Positions 25,667-37,100 of a stretch of 64,000 nt of DNA are shown here, piece after piece. The position numbers and the translations under genes were made by a program. Each line of letters opens with the position of its first letter. The stretch's first letter is position 1. A model generated the notes under the pieces. The model was not told the origin of the DNA, did no database searches, and saw nothing but the letters and a program-made list of their open reading frames with translations. Origin of the DNA: Promicromonospora umidemergens (lineage in GTDB: Bacteria; Actinomycetota; Actinomycetes; Actinomycetales; Cellulomonadaceae); assembly GCF_024171995.1 (NCBI RefSeq), contig NZ_JAMTCT010000002.1:1-64000 (forward strand), given 5' to 3'.

Positions 25667-26845
25667 ATGACTGCTGACGCGCCGACGGTAGCGCCGACGA
25701 CAACGGCGGAGTCGCCGACCACCACCCAGCCGGCGGTGCCCGATCCGGGAGCCCCGCAGGTCTCGCCGGGGACCACCTTCGGCGCACCCTGGATCCGGTC
25801 CACCGGTGACCTGGCGTGGCGGCTCGTCGGCATCGCGGCCGCCGTGGCCGTGGTGTTCTACGTGGTGGGCCTGGTCCAGCTCGTGTTCGTCGCGCTGTTC
25901 CTCGCCCTGGTCTTCACGACCGTGCTGCTGCCGCTCGGGGACCTGTACGACCGCGTGATGCCCCGCGGGCTCGCCATGGCCGCCTCCCTGCTGACCGCGG
26001 TGCTCGCCGTGGGCGGGCTGGTGACGTACGTGGTCTCGTCGGTGGTGAGCCGCTGGGACGAGCTCGCCACCCAGTTCGGCACCGGCCTCACCGACCTCGC
26101 CGGGCTGCTCACCGACATCCCGGCCCTGGCCGGCCTGGGCGGGCCCGAGGAGTGGCTCGCCGACGGCGGCGCCTGGCTCCAGGAGAACGGCGGAGCCTAC
26201 GCGGGCACCGCCGCCGAGAGCGCCGGATCGATAGCAGAGGGCGCCACCGCCGTCGTGCTCGCGATCTTCTGCACGGTGTTCTTCCTGACCCAGGGCAGCC
26301 GGATGTGGCAGTGGGTGCTGTCCATGGTCCCCACCGACCGGCACGACCGCTGGCAGACCGCGGCGACCGCCGGCTGGACGGCGTTCTCCGGGTTCACGCG
26401 CGGCATGTTCTTCGTCGCGCTGGCCGACGGCGCCATGGCCGGGATCTTCCTGAGCGTCGTGGGCGTGCCGCTCGCGCTCCCGCTGTCCGTGGTCGTGTTC
26501 CTGGGGGCGTTCGTCCCGATGATCGGCCCCGTCGCCGCGATAGTGGTCAGCGTGCTCGTCGCTCTGGCCGCCAAGGGTCCGGTGCTGGCGCTGGTGGTGC
26601 TGATCGGCATGGTGGTGGTGGCGCAGATCGACGCGAACGTGCTCCAGCCGCTGATCACCGGCAAGCAGGTCTCGCTGCACCCCGTGGTGATGGCACTCGT
26701 CGTCGCGGGCGGCTCGGTGCTGGGCGGCCTGCTCGGCGCCGTCGTCGCCGTGCCGCTCACCGCGGTCACCTGGGCCGTGTTCAGCACGCTCCGCAGGACG
26801 ACGGCCGCAGCGCAGGGCACAGCGGTCACCCATGGGGCAGACTGA
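25667..26845 (+). CDS. AI-2E family permease, first of tandem pair
   Basis: A 392-aa membrane protein of the AI-2E (TqsA/YdgG, UPF0118) family. A Thr/Pro-rich cytoplasmic N-terminus (about 40 residues) leads to about eight helices. The characteristic layout is two N-terminal helices with VFTTVLLPLGDLYDRVMPRG, a long extracytoplasmic segment (WDELATQFGTGLTDL...), and the conserved ALPLSVVVFLGAFVPMIGP and QIDANVLQPLITGKQVSLHP near the end. Family members are exporters of unclear or diverse substrates, including Na+/H+ exchange in some; quorum-signal export is not implied. ATG 25667 is preferred over 25661 because GGGAG lies seven rather than one base upstream. It overlaps the second copy by 14 bases. 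Confidence 0.88.
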   Translation: MTADAPTVAPTTTAESPTTTQPAVPDPGAPQVSPGTTFGAPWIRSTGDLAWRLVGIAAAVAVVFYVVGLVQLVFVALFLALVFTTVLLPLGDLYDRVMPRGLAMAASLLTAVLAVGGLVTYVVSSVVSRWDELATQFGTGLTDLAGLLTDIPALAGLGGPEEWLADGGAWLQENGGAYAGTAAESAGSIAEGATAVVLAIFCTVFFLTQGSRMWQWVLSMVPTDRHDRWQTAATAGWTAFSGFTRGMFFVALADGAMAGIFLSVVGVPLALPLSVVVFLGAFVPMIGPVAAIVVSVLVALAAKGPVLALVVLIGMVVVAQIDANVLQPLITGKQVSLHPVVMALVVAGGSVLGGLLGAVVAVPLTAVTWAVFSTLRRTTAAAQGTAVTHGAD

Positions 26846-28010
26846 CTCGGTGCCTGACCCCGCACCGCCCGACCCAGCACCACGCGCAGCCGCCGCACGC
26901 AGCGACCTGCTGCGCGGCGATCCCGTCCCGCCGGCCTGGCTGCGCACCTCAGCGGGCTGGTCGTGGCGCCTGATCGTGCTCGTCGCAGGGGTGGCTCTGG
27001 TGTTCTGGGCGGTCACCCAGGTGCTGATCGTCTTCGTGGCGGTGTTCCTTGCGCTGGTCCTCACCGCCGTGCTCAACCCGCTCACCGATCTGTACGACCG
27101 GGTCATGCCCCGCGCCCTGGCCACGGCCGCCGCCATCCTGTCCGGCGTGCTCGTGGTCGGCGGCCTGCTGACCTACGTCGTCGTCTCGGTCGCCGGCCAG
27201 TGGGAACGGCTGGCCGGGCAGTTCAACACCGGCATCGACCAGATCGTCGACCTCATCGAGAACAACCCGCTGCGCGTCGACGTCGACGTCGACACGCGCG
27301 ACCAGTGGATCGACGACGCCGCCGACTGGCTCCAGCAGAACGCCGAGAGCCTCGTGGGCCGCGCCGCCGAGAGCGCCGGCTCGATCGTCGAGGGCGTCGC
27401 GGTGCTGGTGCTCGCGATCTTCTGCACCATCTTCTTCGTCGCGTCGGGCGCCTCGATGTGGCGCTGGTTCATGACCCAGGTGCCGGTCCGCACCCGCGAC
27501 CGGTGGCACGCCGTCGCCGGCGCGGGCTGGTACACGTTCTCCGGCTACACCCGCGGCATCGTCCTGGTCGCGATCACCAACGGCATCCTGGCCGGCATCT
27601 TCCTGTCCATCGTGGGCGTGCCACTGGCCGCGCCGCTCGCGGTGCTCGTCTTCATCGGTACGTTCATCCCGCTCATCGGCGCGCCCCTGGCCATGATCAT
27701 CGCGGCGGTGGTGGCGCTCGCGGCCGACGGGCTGCTGGCGGCGCTCGTCGTCACGCTCGGCATCGCGGGCATCGGGCAGCTCGAGGGGCACGTGCTGCAG
27801 CCGCTCATCATGGGCAAGCAGGTATCCCTGCATCCCGTGGTGGTCGCCCTCGGCGTGACCTGCGGCACCGTGGTGGGCGGCATCTTCGGCGCGGTCGTCG
27901 CCGTCCCGCTGATCGCGGTGGCATGGTCCGTGTTCAGCACGCTGCGCACGGTGCCCGACGACGGTCTGCCCGACGACGGTCTGCCCGACGACGAGGCAGC
28001 AGCTCCGTGA
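26832..28010 (+). CDS. AI-2E family permease, second of tandem pair
   Basis: A 392-aa paralogue of the preceding gene, sharing long near-identical segments: LTDLYDRVMPRALATAAAIL, VEGVAVLVLAIFCTIFFVAS, ARAGWYTFSGYTRGI-like text, GIFLSIVGVPLAAPL and HVLQPLIMGKQVSLHPVV. The same eight-helix layout is predicted. The loop after helix 3 differs most (NTGIDQIVDLIENNPLRVDV), which may separate substrates. ATG 26832 overlaps the end of the first copy, so translational coupling is likely. The C-terminus carries a short tandem repeat PDDGLPDDGLPDDE (27955-27993). The gene converges on the MMPL gene with only 27 bp between stops. Confidence 0.88.
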   Translation: MGQTDSVPDPAPPDPAPRAAAARSDLLRGDPVPPAWLRTSAGWSWRLIVLVAGVALVFWAVTQVLIVFVAVFLALVLTAVLNPLTDLYDRVMPRALATAAAILSGVLVVGGLLTYVVVSVAGQWERLAGQFNTGIDQIVDLIENNPLRVDVDVDTRDQWIDDAADWLQQNAESLVGRAAESAGSIVEGVAVLVLAIFCTIFFVASGASMWRWFMTQVPVRTRDRWHAVAGAGWYTFSGYTRGIVLVAITNGILAGIFLSIVGVPLAAPLAVLVFIGTFIPLIGAPLAMIIAAVVALAADGLLAALVVTLGIAGIGQLEGHVLQPLIMGKQVSLHPVVVALGVTCGTVVGGIFGAVVAVPLIAVAWSVFSTLRTVPDDGLPDDGLPDDEAAAP

Positions 28011-28037
28011 CCCCGCGGTCGTAGGTCCGGCCCGGCG

Positions 28038-30338
28038 TCAGCCGAGGCGGGCGTAGGCCGAGCGCACCACCGGCGGCGCCCACCAGGCCCGGCGGCCCAG
28101 CACGGCAAGGGCGGTGGGCCACAGCAGGGCGAGCACCAGCAGGTCGACCAGCGCGGCGACGGTGACGGCGAACCCGGTCTCGTTGATGACCAGCCCGCCA
28201 CCGGCCATGAACGCGGCGCACACCACCACGACGACCAGGACGGCCGCGAGCACCGACCGCCCCGAACGGTGCAGGCCACGGCGGACCGCCTCGGCGTCGG
28301 GCGTGCCGCCGGCGCGCAGCTCGGCCACCCGCGACGTCACCAGCAGCGTGTGCGCACACCCCAGCCCGAACGCCAGGGCGGCGACGGTGGCGAGCACGTT
28401 CACCTCGATGCCGCCGACCGAGGCCACCCCCAGCGGCAGCGTCAGCGCGCCACGCTGGAAGGCGAGGACCAGCACACCGAGGGAGACCCCGAGCGTCAGG
28501 CCCCCTGAGACGACGGCGGCGGCGGCCACCGCCACCGAGCCCGTCGCGAGCAGCACGAGCAGCGCCGTCACGACGGCTACGGCCGCGGCGGCGGGCCACC
28601 CGCGCTGCGCGAGCGACCCGGCGAGGTCCACCTGCGTGGCGGCCCGGCCCGTGACCAGGACCTCGTAGGGCGCCTCCAGCCCGCGCACGGCACGCACCAC
28701 GTCCTGGACCTCCCGGCTCGTGGCGTCCGCCGCCCCGGTGTGCACGCCCATCACCGCGTGGCCGGCCTGCAGGGTCCCCGACCCGCCCGGGCCGAGGGTG
28801 CGCGGCCCGTCGACCCGGGTGACGCCGTCAAGCTCCCCGATCTCGGCGGCCAGCGGCCCGACGTCGTCGGGGGCCGCCCGGGCGAGGACCGTCACCTCCG
28901 CGCCGTCGCTGGCCGGGTAGGAGGCGGCGAGGATCTCGACGAAGCGGCGCTGCTCGGCGTCGTCGGGCAGCAGCTCGATGGCGCTCGTCGAACGCACCTG
29001 CAGCGCCACGGCGGGGGCCACGAGCCCGGCCAGCACGACCAGGCAGCCGACGGCGACCGCCCACCGGCGTCGGCGCAGGAAGCGGGCGACCACGCGCCGT
29101 GGACGCGCTGCCCTCTCCCGCGCTTCCCGGTACCGCTGCTGCCCCAGCAGCCCCACCGCCAGGTGGAGCGCATCCGGACGCACGAGCCGGCGCTCGGTGA
29201 GGGCCAGCAGCGCCGGCACGAGCGTGACCGCCGCCAGCAGCGCGAGCACGGCCGCCGCCAGGGCGCCCGCCCCTGCCCCGAGCACGACGGCGGGGGAGAG
29301 CACGAGCAGGCCGGCCGTGGCCGCCACCAGCACAAGAGCCGAGAGCGTGACCGCCCGGCCCGCCGTCGCGGTGGTCCGGGCCACCGCCTCGACCACCACC
29401 ACGTCGCGCCGACGCCGCCGCAGCAGACGCGCCTCGCCGGCCAGGCCCGCCAGGGCGAGCAGCTCCTCCCGGAAGCGCGCCGTCAGGAACAGCCCGTTGC
29501 CCAGCGTGATCCCCGTCGCGAGCATGGCGACGACCGCGGGCAGCGAAGCATCGACGACGACGGCCTGGGACGGCAGGTACGTCAGCACGTACAGGACGCC
29601 GAGCCCCGTGCCGAGCGCCGCCACCGCCGCCGCGAGCGGGACGGCCCCCGCCAGCAGCCCGCCCAGCGCGAGCGCCGCCACGAGCAACGCCACCGGCAGC
29701 GCGACGAGCGTGCCCGTCCGCAGGTCGTCCCTCGCCTGGTCGCGCACCGCGTCGTCCACCAGGTCCGTGCTGGTCACCAGGCCGGACGCCGCCGCGGCGC
29801 CGTCGCCGGCCTCCCGGCGCAGCGCTGCGGGCACGGCTTCCAGCCGGTCCACCACGGCGTCGTGGACGACGGCGCGCCCCGCCTCCGCGTCGCTCCCGGT
29901 GCCGTCCTCCAGCAGGACGTAGGTGACGAACCCGTCGCCGTCCTCCGACACGAGGTCCTGTGCAGCGGGGTTGGCCGGCCCGCCGTCGAGCACGTACGGG
30001 TTGACGACCGTCGCCACGCCGTCGAGATCGGCGAGCTCTGCGCTCAGCGTGCCCATCGTCGACGCCACGGCGGAGTCGGCCGGCTCGACACCCCGCACCA
30101 CGAGGGAGGCTGCGCCGCCGCCCGGAACCGCATCGCCCAGCACGGCGTCCCCCGTCGCGCTGTCCGAGCCAGGGGCGGACGACGTGGTGACCTCGACCCG
30201 GTCCAGGAGGCTCGGTCCGCCGAGCCCGGTGGCAGCCGTGAGGAACCCGGTGGCGGCCAGGACGAACCAGACGGCGACTGTCGTCAGCGGACGGCGAGCG
30301 ATGGTGCGGCCCAGCGCGTCGAACAGCGAAGTGAGCAC
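28038..30338 (-). CDS. MMPL/RND-type membrane transporter
   Basis: A 766-aa RND-superfamily protein of the MMPL type, with 11-12 helices in two homologous halves. The first helix is RRPLTTVAVWFVLAATGFLT, followed by a large extracytoplasmic domain (about 35-180). SSD-like helices follow (VVDASLPAVVAMLATGITLG, NGLFLTARFREEL), and the second half begins RRRRWAVAVGCLVVLAGLVA and ends EVNVLATVAALAFGLGCAHT. Mycobacterial MmpL proteins export lipids; here the cargo is unknown. It starts at GTG 30338, and no Shine-Dalgarno is evident. It is divergent from rarA. Confidence 0.85.
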   Translation of the reverse strand: MLTSLFDALGRTIARRPLTTVAVWFVLAATGFLTAATGLGGPSLLDRVEVTTSSAPGSDSATGDAVLGDAVPGGGAASLVVRGVEPADSAVASTMGTLSAELADLDGVATVVNPYVLDGGPANPAAQDLVSEDGDGFVTYVLLEDGTGSDAEAGRAVVHDAVVDRLEAVPAALRREAGDGAAAASGLVTSTDLVDDAVRDQARDDLRTGTLVALPVALLVAALALGGLLAGAVPLAAAVAALGTGLGVLYVLTYLPSQAVVVDASLPAVVAMLATGITLGNGLFLTARFREELLALAGLAGEARLLRRRRRDVVVVEAVARTTATAGRAVTLSALVLVAATAGLLVLSPAVVLGAGAGALAAAVLALLAAVTLVPALLALTERRLVRPDALHLAVGLLGQQRYREARERAARPRRVVARFLRRRRWAVAVGCLVVLAGLVAPAVALQVRSTSAIELLPDDAEQRRFVEILAASYPASDGAEVTVLARAAPDDVGPLAAEIGELDGVTRVDGPRTLGPGGSGTLQAGHAVMGVHTGAADATSREVQDVVRAVRGLEAPYEVLVTGRAATQVDLAGSLAQRGWPAAAAVAVVTALLVLLATGSVAVAAAAVVSGGLTLGVSLGVLVLAFQRGALTLPLGVASVGGIEVNVLATVAALAFGLGCAHTLLVTSRVAELRAGGTPDAEAVRRGLHRSGRSVLAAVLVVVVVCAAFMAGGGLVINETGFAVTVAALVDLLVLALLWPTALAVLGRRAWWAPPVVRSAYARLG

Positions 30339-30454
30339 CGAGCGACCATCTCACCGTGCCCGTCCTCGCGCGCGCCGAGCGGGAGAGCGCCCCCGAGGAG
30401 TGCCCCTGACCGGCATCAGCGCCCCGCGTGGCCGGGCATGTCGGTGAGCGTCCG

Positions 30455-30466
30455 TAGGCTGGGGGC
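30455..30466 (+). promoter_or_regulatory. Leaderless promoter of rarA
   Basis: TAGGCT (30455-30460) is followed by exactly six bases and the ATG at 30467, with no Shine-Dalgarno sequence. This is the arrangement of leaderless actinobacterial mRNAs, whose transcription starts at or next to the start codon. Confidence 0.65.
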
Positions 30467-31867
30467 ATGGTGGACCTCTTCGATGCCGCGACGACCGACA
30501 CGGCTGGTACCCCGGCCGCGCGGGCGTCGTCCCCCCTCGCCGTGCGCATGCGCCCGGCGACGATCGACGAGATCGCCGGACAGAAGCACCTGCTGGTCCC
30601 CGGGTCGCCGCTGCGCCGGCTCATCGAACCAGGAGCCGGCGGGCGCGCAGCACCGTCGTCGGTCATCCTCTGGGGCCCGCCGGGCACCGGAAAGACCACG
30701 CTCGCCTATCTCGTCGCCACCCTGTCCGGGCGCCGCTTCGTGGAGCTGAGCGCCGTCACCGCCGGCGTCAAGGACGTGCGCCAGGTGGTCGAAGACGCCC
30801 GACGCAGGCTCGCCACCGGCGGTGACGAGACAGTCCTGTTCGTTGACGAGGTCCACCGCTTCTCCAAGTCCCAGCAGGACGCGCTCCTGCCCAGCGTCGA
30901 GAACCGCTGGGTCACCCTCGTGGCCGCCACCACCGAGAACCCCAGCTTCTCCGTGAACTCCCCGCTCCTGTCCCGCTCGCTGCTGCTCACCCTCCGCCCG
31001 CTGGAGACCGAGCACGTCCGCGAGCTCGTCCTGCGCGCGGTGGCCGACGACCGCGGCCTCGGCGGAGCGGTCGAGCTCGCCGACGACGCGACCGAGCACC
31101 TCCTGCGGCTGGCCGGCGGCGACGCCCGCAAGGCGCTCACCATCCTGGAGGCCGCTGCGGGCGCAGTCCTGTCGGACGAGGCCCCGTCAAGCTCGACCGG
31201 CGAGGACACCGACGCCGTGCCACGCATCGGCCTGGCCGACGTCGAGCGCGCCGTCGACGTCGCCGCCGTCCGCTACGACCGCGACGGCGACCAGCACTAC
31301 GACGTCATCTCCGCGTTCATCAAGTCCATCCGCGGCTCCGACGTCGACGCCGCGCTGCACTACCTCGCCCGCATGGTGGCCGCCGGCGAGGACCCCCGGT
31401 TCATCGCCCGGCGCCTCGTCATCTCCGCGGCAGAGGACGTCGGCATGGCCGACCCCTCGGCCCTCCAGACCGCCGTCGCCGCCGCACAGGCGGTACAGCT
31501 CATCGGCATGCCAGAGGGACGCATCGTGCTGGCAGAGGCCGTCGTGCACCTGGCCACCGCACCCAAGTCGAACGCCGCCTACCTCGGGGTGGACGCGGCG
31601 CTCGCGGACGTGCGCGCAGGCCGGGTCGGCACGGTGCCGCCGCACCTGCGCGACGCGCACTACGCGGGAGCGAAGGAGATGGGGCACGGCGACGGCTACC
31701 GCTACGCGCACGACTGGCCGAACGGCGTCGCGCCGCAGCAGTACCTGCCGGACGTGCTGGCGGGGTCGCGCTACTACGACCCCAGCGACCGCGGCTACGA
31801 GCGGCAGGTCTCGGAGCGACTCGAGCGCATCCGGGGGATTCTCGGCAGCGAGGACGGCCGGCGGTGA
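30467..31867 (+). CDS. rarA: Replication-associated recombination protein RarA (MgsA), AAA+ ATPase
   Basis: A 466-aa AAA+ ATPase that acts at stalled replication forks, related to clamp loaders. Walker A is GPPGTGKTT (70-78), Walker [21 protein letters not shown], sensor 1 [14 protein letters not shown], and sensor 2 lies in [14 protein letters not shown]. The C-terminal tetramerisation region has [20 protein letters not shown] and [20 protein letters not shown], both highly conserved in RarA/WRNIP1. Length fits the family. ATG 30467 is leaderless by its -10 spacing. It precedes rpsD, as is usual in Micrococcales. Confidence 0.95.
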   Translation: MVDLFDAATTDTAGTPAARASSPLAVRMRPATIDEIAGQKHLLVPGSPLRRLIEPGAGGRAAPSSVILWGPPGTGKTTLAYLVATLSGRRFVELSAVTAGVKDVRQVVEDARRRLATGGDETVLFVDEVHRFSKSQQDALLPSVENRWVTLVAATTENPSFSVNSPLLSRSLLLTLRPLETEHVRELVLRAVADDRGLGGAVELADDATEHLLRLAGGDARKALTILEAAAGAVLSDEAPSSSTGEDTDAVPRIGLADVERAVDVAAVRYDRDGDQHYDVISAFIKSIRGSDVDAALHYLARMVAAGEDPRFIARRLVISAAEDVGMADPSALQTAVAAAQAVQLIGMPEGRIVLAEAVVHLATAPKSNAAYLGVDAALADVRAGRVGTVPPHLRDAHYAGAKEMGHGDGYRYAHDWPNGVAPQQYLPDVLAGSRYYDPSDRGYERQVSERLERIRGILGSEDGRR

Positions 31868-31902
31868 CGAGCCCCACGGCGGGCCGGAGCGCTGACGTGC
31901 GC

Positions 31903-32079
31903 TAGGATGTTCAGGTTGCCCATGGCAGCCCCTGGGACCTCGGCCCCGCGAACGTGGTGGTCCGATCACTGATCTGATCGCCGCGCTCCATCGGCTGGTC
32001 CCGCACCCGGTGTGGTCTCCCTCTGCGGGAGAGCCGTGTCCGGGTGTGACCTTCACTTACTACAGGACAGGACCTCACA
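31903..32079 (+). promoter_or_regulatory. rpsD promoter and structured 5' leader
   Basis: TAGGAT (31903-31908) is the best -10, giving a leader of about 165 nt. It ends in a nested stem-loop: outer CACCCGG (32004-32010) with CCGGGTG (32040-32046), and inner GGTCTCCC (32014-32021) with GGGAGAGCC (32027-32035, one bulged G) around TCTGC. It sits about 35 bases before the GTG, followed by AGGACAGGAC as ribosome binding site. Autogenous control by S4 is known in other bacteria; here it is a hypothesis based on the structure and leader length. Confidence 0.55.
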
Positions 32080-32706
32080 GTGACTTCTGTGACCCGTGCG
32101 CGCCGTCAGGTGCGCCTGAGCCGCAAGCTGGGCCTCGCGCTCACGCCCAAGGCCGTCAAGCACTTCGAGAAGCGCCCCTACCCGCCCGGTGAGCACGGCC
32201 GTGCCCGCAAGCGCACCGAGTCGGACTACGCGGTGCGTCTGCGCGAGAAGCAGCGTCTGCGCGCGCAGTACATGCTTCGCGAGAAGCAGCTGCTCAAGGT
32301 GTACGAGAACGCCCGCAAGCAGGCCGGCCTGACCGGTGAGGTCATGGTCGAGGACCTCGAGACGCGTCTCGACTCCGTGGTGCTGCGCGCCGGTTTCGGC
32401 CGCACCATCCTGCAGGCGCGTCAGCACGTGACGCACCGCCATATCCTCGTGGACGGCAAGATCGTGGACCGCCCGTCGTTCCGCGTGAAGCCGGGCCAGA
32501 CCATCCAGGTCAAGGCGAAGAGCCAGGCCACCGTGCCGTTCCAGGTCGCAGCCGCCGGTGCGCACCGCGACGTGCTGCCCGCCGTGCCCGGCTACGTCGA
32601 GGTCCAGATCGAGAAGCTGACGGCCACGCTGACCCGTGCGCCGAAGCGCGCCGAGGTCCCCGTGACCTGCGACGTGCAGATGGTCGTCGAGTTCTACGCT
32701 CGCTGA
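32080..32706 (+). CDS. rpsD: 30S ribosomal protein S4
   Basis: A 208-aa primary 16S rRNA-binding protein. It has the family core [40 protein letters not shown], and an S4 RNA-binding domain [20 protein letters not shown] followed by [20 protein letters not shown]. The N-terminal zinc-binding cysteines found in C+ forms of S4 are absent, so this is the zinc-independent type. GTG 32080 is chosen with AGGAC upstream; a second in-frame GTG at 32089 is possible. The gene is apart from the alpha operon, as in many Micrococcales, and is followed by a very strong terminator. Confidence 0.95.
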   Translation: MTSVTRARRQVRLSRKLGLALTPKAVKHFEKRPYPPGEHGRARKRTESDYAVRLREKQRLRAQYMLREKQLLKVYENARKQAGLTGEVMVEDLETRLDSVVLRAGFGRTILQARQHVTHRHILVDGKIVDRPSFRVKPGQTIQVKAKSQATVPFQVAAAGAHRDVLPAVPGYVEVQIEKLTATLTRAPKRAEVPVTCDVQMVVEFYAR

Positions 32707-32726
32707 TCCGCATCGCTCAGCAGTCC

Positions 32727-32766
32727 AGGACGCCCCGTCCGCGCTTCGGCGCGGGCGGGGCGTCCT
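32727..32766 (+). terminator. rpsD terminator
   Basis: Long stem AGGACGCCCCG-T-CCGCGC, TTCG loop, and GCGCGG-G-CGGGGCGTCCT: 17 paired bases with one internal mismatch. It follows the rpsD stop by about 20 bases. No U tract. Confidence 0.9.
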
Positions 32767-32967
32767 GCTGTGCCGAGTGCGGCCCGGCGAGAACGGGCTT
32801 GTGCGCGGACACGGGCCCCGCAGGGACATCACCGCGTTCTCGCGGCGCGCTGGTGTCGGGGCGGCGCCGGCGGGGGCGTCCGGGATAGGGTGACGAACGG
32901 TTCCGTGCAGACAGACCAGGCCGGACACCAGCTGACCTCCAGCGGACCTTCAGGTAGGAGCTTGCGC

Positions 32968-33378
32968 ATGACCTTCGGCGACCTCGGAGACGTGGCGGGA
33001 CTGATCGCGGCGATCGCGTTCGTGCTCCTGGTGGGCTTTCTCGCCGTTCCCCTGTGGAAGCTGGGCAAGCTCCTCGACGAGGCGCGATCGAGCGTCCGTG
33101 ACGTCACCGAGCACTCGGTGCCGATCCTGGACGAGGCCGCGAGCACCGTCGCGTCCGCGAACACGCAGCTCGTCAAGGTCGACACGATCACCACGTCTGC
33201 GGCGTCGGTCAGCGAGAACGTGTCCGCGCTGACGGGCCTGTACGCCGCGACGCTCGGCAAGCCCCTCGTCAAGGTCGCCGCCTTCTCCTACGGCGTGCGA
33301 CAGGCCTTCGGCCAGGCCAAGGGCCGGGCCGGCAAGCACACCGGGCCGAGCGCCGGCGCCACCGGGACCGGCGCATGA
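32968..33378 (+). CDS. DUF948 membrane-anchored protein
   Basis: A 136-aa protein with one N-terminal membrane helix (VAGLIAAIAFVLLVGFLAVP) followed by a helical, coiled-coil-like DUF948 region (LLDEARSSVRDVTEHSVPIL, ASTVASANTQLVKVDTITTS). ATG 32968 has GGAG eight bases upstream; an in-frame GTG at 32890 near a TAGGGT box is an alternative. It overlaps the next gene by four bases (ATGA). This pair precedes alaS in many actinobacteria and is probably envelope-associated, but no function is established. Confidence 0.8.
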   Translation: MTFGDLGDVAGLIAAIAFVLLVGFLAVPLWKLGKLLDEARSSVRDVTEHSVPILDEAASTVASANTQLVKVDTITTSAASVSENVSALTGLYAATLGKPLVKVAAFSYGVRQAFGQAKGRAGKHTGPSAGATGTGA

Positions 33379-33629
33379 TCCGCCGGCTGTTCTGGGTGGG
33401 CGTCGGGGTGGCGGCCACGGTCGTCGTCATCCGCAAGGGCCGCCAGGTCGTCGCGCGCTACACGCCGGAAGCGGTGAGCGAGCGCGCCGCGGCGGCCGTG
33501 GACGACGCAGGCGTGCGGCTGAACCGGATGGCGCTCTCGTTCCGGTCGGACTTCACCTCGGCCCGTGCCGAGCGCGAGGCCCAGCTCATGGCGTCCCTGA
33601 GGGGCGAGCTCCCGCGGCACGAGCGGTAG
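33375..33629 (+). CDS. Small membrane protein (DUF6167-like)
   Basis: An 84-aa protein starting inside the DUF948 stop (ATGA). One N-terminal helix, RRLFWVGVGVAATVVVIRKG, is followed by an amphipathic tail with SERAAAAVDDAGVRLNRMAL. This small family is found between DUF948 and alaS in Micrococcales. Translational coupling with DUF948 implies joint function; its role is unknown. Confidence 0.75.
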   Translation: MIRRLFWVGVGVAATVVVIRKGRQVVARYTPEAVSERAAAAVDDAGVRLNRMALSFRSDFTSARAEREAQLMASLRGELPRHER

Positions 33630-33714
33630 CGTCACCGCTTCGTCGTCCAGCCGGATCGTCCGGCTTCCGATCATTCAGTTTCCGTCTGCCCCGCTACCGG
33701 CGGCAGAATAGGAC

Positions 33715-33757
33715 CCGCGCGAGCTGCGTAAGGAGCCTTACGCACCGTCTCTCGCGC
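33715..33757 (+). promoter_or_regulatory. alaS leader: nested palindrome
   Basis: A perfect palindrome TGCGTAAGGAGCCTTACGCA (33725-33744) is enclosed by further arms CGCGCGAG and CTCGCGCG (about 33716-33757). GAATAGGA at about 33706 is a possible -10 just upstream, so the element would sit at the start of the alaS transcript, about 40-80 bases before the ATG. It could be a DNA operator or an RNA hairpin. E. coli AlaRS represses its own gene by binding a palindrome at its promoter; an equivalent here is inference. Confidence 0.5.
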
Positions 33758-33798
33758 GCCCCGTTCCCGTACGACCGAGAAGAAGGACCACTGACCTC

Positions 33799-36513
<2,715 letters not shown>

Positions 36514-36518
36514 CGCCC

Positions 36519-37064
36519 GTGCCTCTGCCGCTCGAGCCTGTCGACACCGAGCCGGGCCTCCCTCGTGGGGCCCGGCTCGGGGTCGACGTCGGCATGGCCC
36601 GGATCGGGCTGGCCGCCAGCGACCCCGACGGCCTGGTCGCCACCCCGGTGGAGACCGTGCCGCGGGTGCTCAAAGGGCGGGGCACCACCGCCGACGTGGC
36701 CCGGATCGTCGCCGAGGCGCAGGAGCGCTTCGCCGTCGTCGTCTACGTGGGCCTGCCCCGGCACCTGTCCGGCAAGGAGGGCGCCGCGACGGCGGACGCA
36801 CGGGCCTTCGCGGCCTGCCTGGTCGTCGCCCTGGCGGCTGCGGGCGAGGTCGCGGAGGTTCGTCTCGTGGACGAGCGGATGACCACCGTCTCGGCCCATC
36901 AGGCGCTCCACGCGGCGGGCCGGAAAAGCAAACGGCACAGGTCCGTGATTGATCAGGCCGCAGCCGTTATCATTCTGCAATCTGCACTCGACGCGGAGCG
37001 GGCGAAGGGGGAGCGCGCCGGCGAGCTCGTCGAGGCGCGGACGGTGCATGACACGCACGACTGA
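36519..37064 (+). CDS. ruvX: RuvX/YqgF family putative Holliday-junction resolvase
   Basis: A 181-aa RNase H-fold protein. The first metal-binding Asp is in RLGVDVGMARIGLAASDPDG, the glutamate region follows in VVYVGLPRHLSGKEGAATAD, and RLVDERMTTVSAHQALHAAG with HRSVIDQAAAVIILQSALD completes the family pattern. YqgF acts in 16S rRNA 5' end maturation in E. coli, and the resolvase role is by homology. GTG 36519 lies five bases after the alaS stop. The protein is slightly longer than usual because of a loose N-terminus and a C-terminal tail. Position between alaS and mltG is conserved in actinobacteria. Confidence 0.9.
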   Translation: MPLPLEPVDTEPGLPRGARLGVDVGMARIGLAASDPDGLVATPVETVPRVLKGRGTTADVARIVAEAQERFAVVVYVGLPRHLSGKEGAATADARAFAACLVVALAAAGEVAEVRLVDERMTTVSAHQALHAAGRKSKRHRSVIDQAAAVIILQSALDAERAKGERAGELVEARTVHDTHD

Positions 37065-37100
37065 CCCTGCGGCCCCCCAACGAAGGACAGTGAGTCTCCG

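Noticed and set aside
33630-33798. T-box riboswitch upstream of alaS
   Set aside because: There is no T-box core sequence or terminator/antiterminator with a U tract. The structure is a simple nested palindrome.
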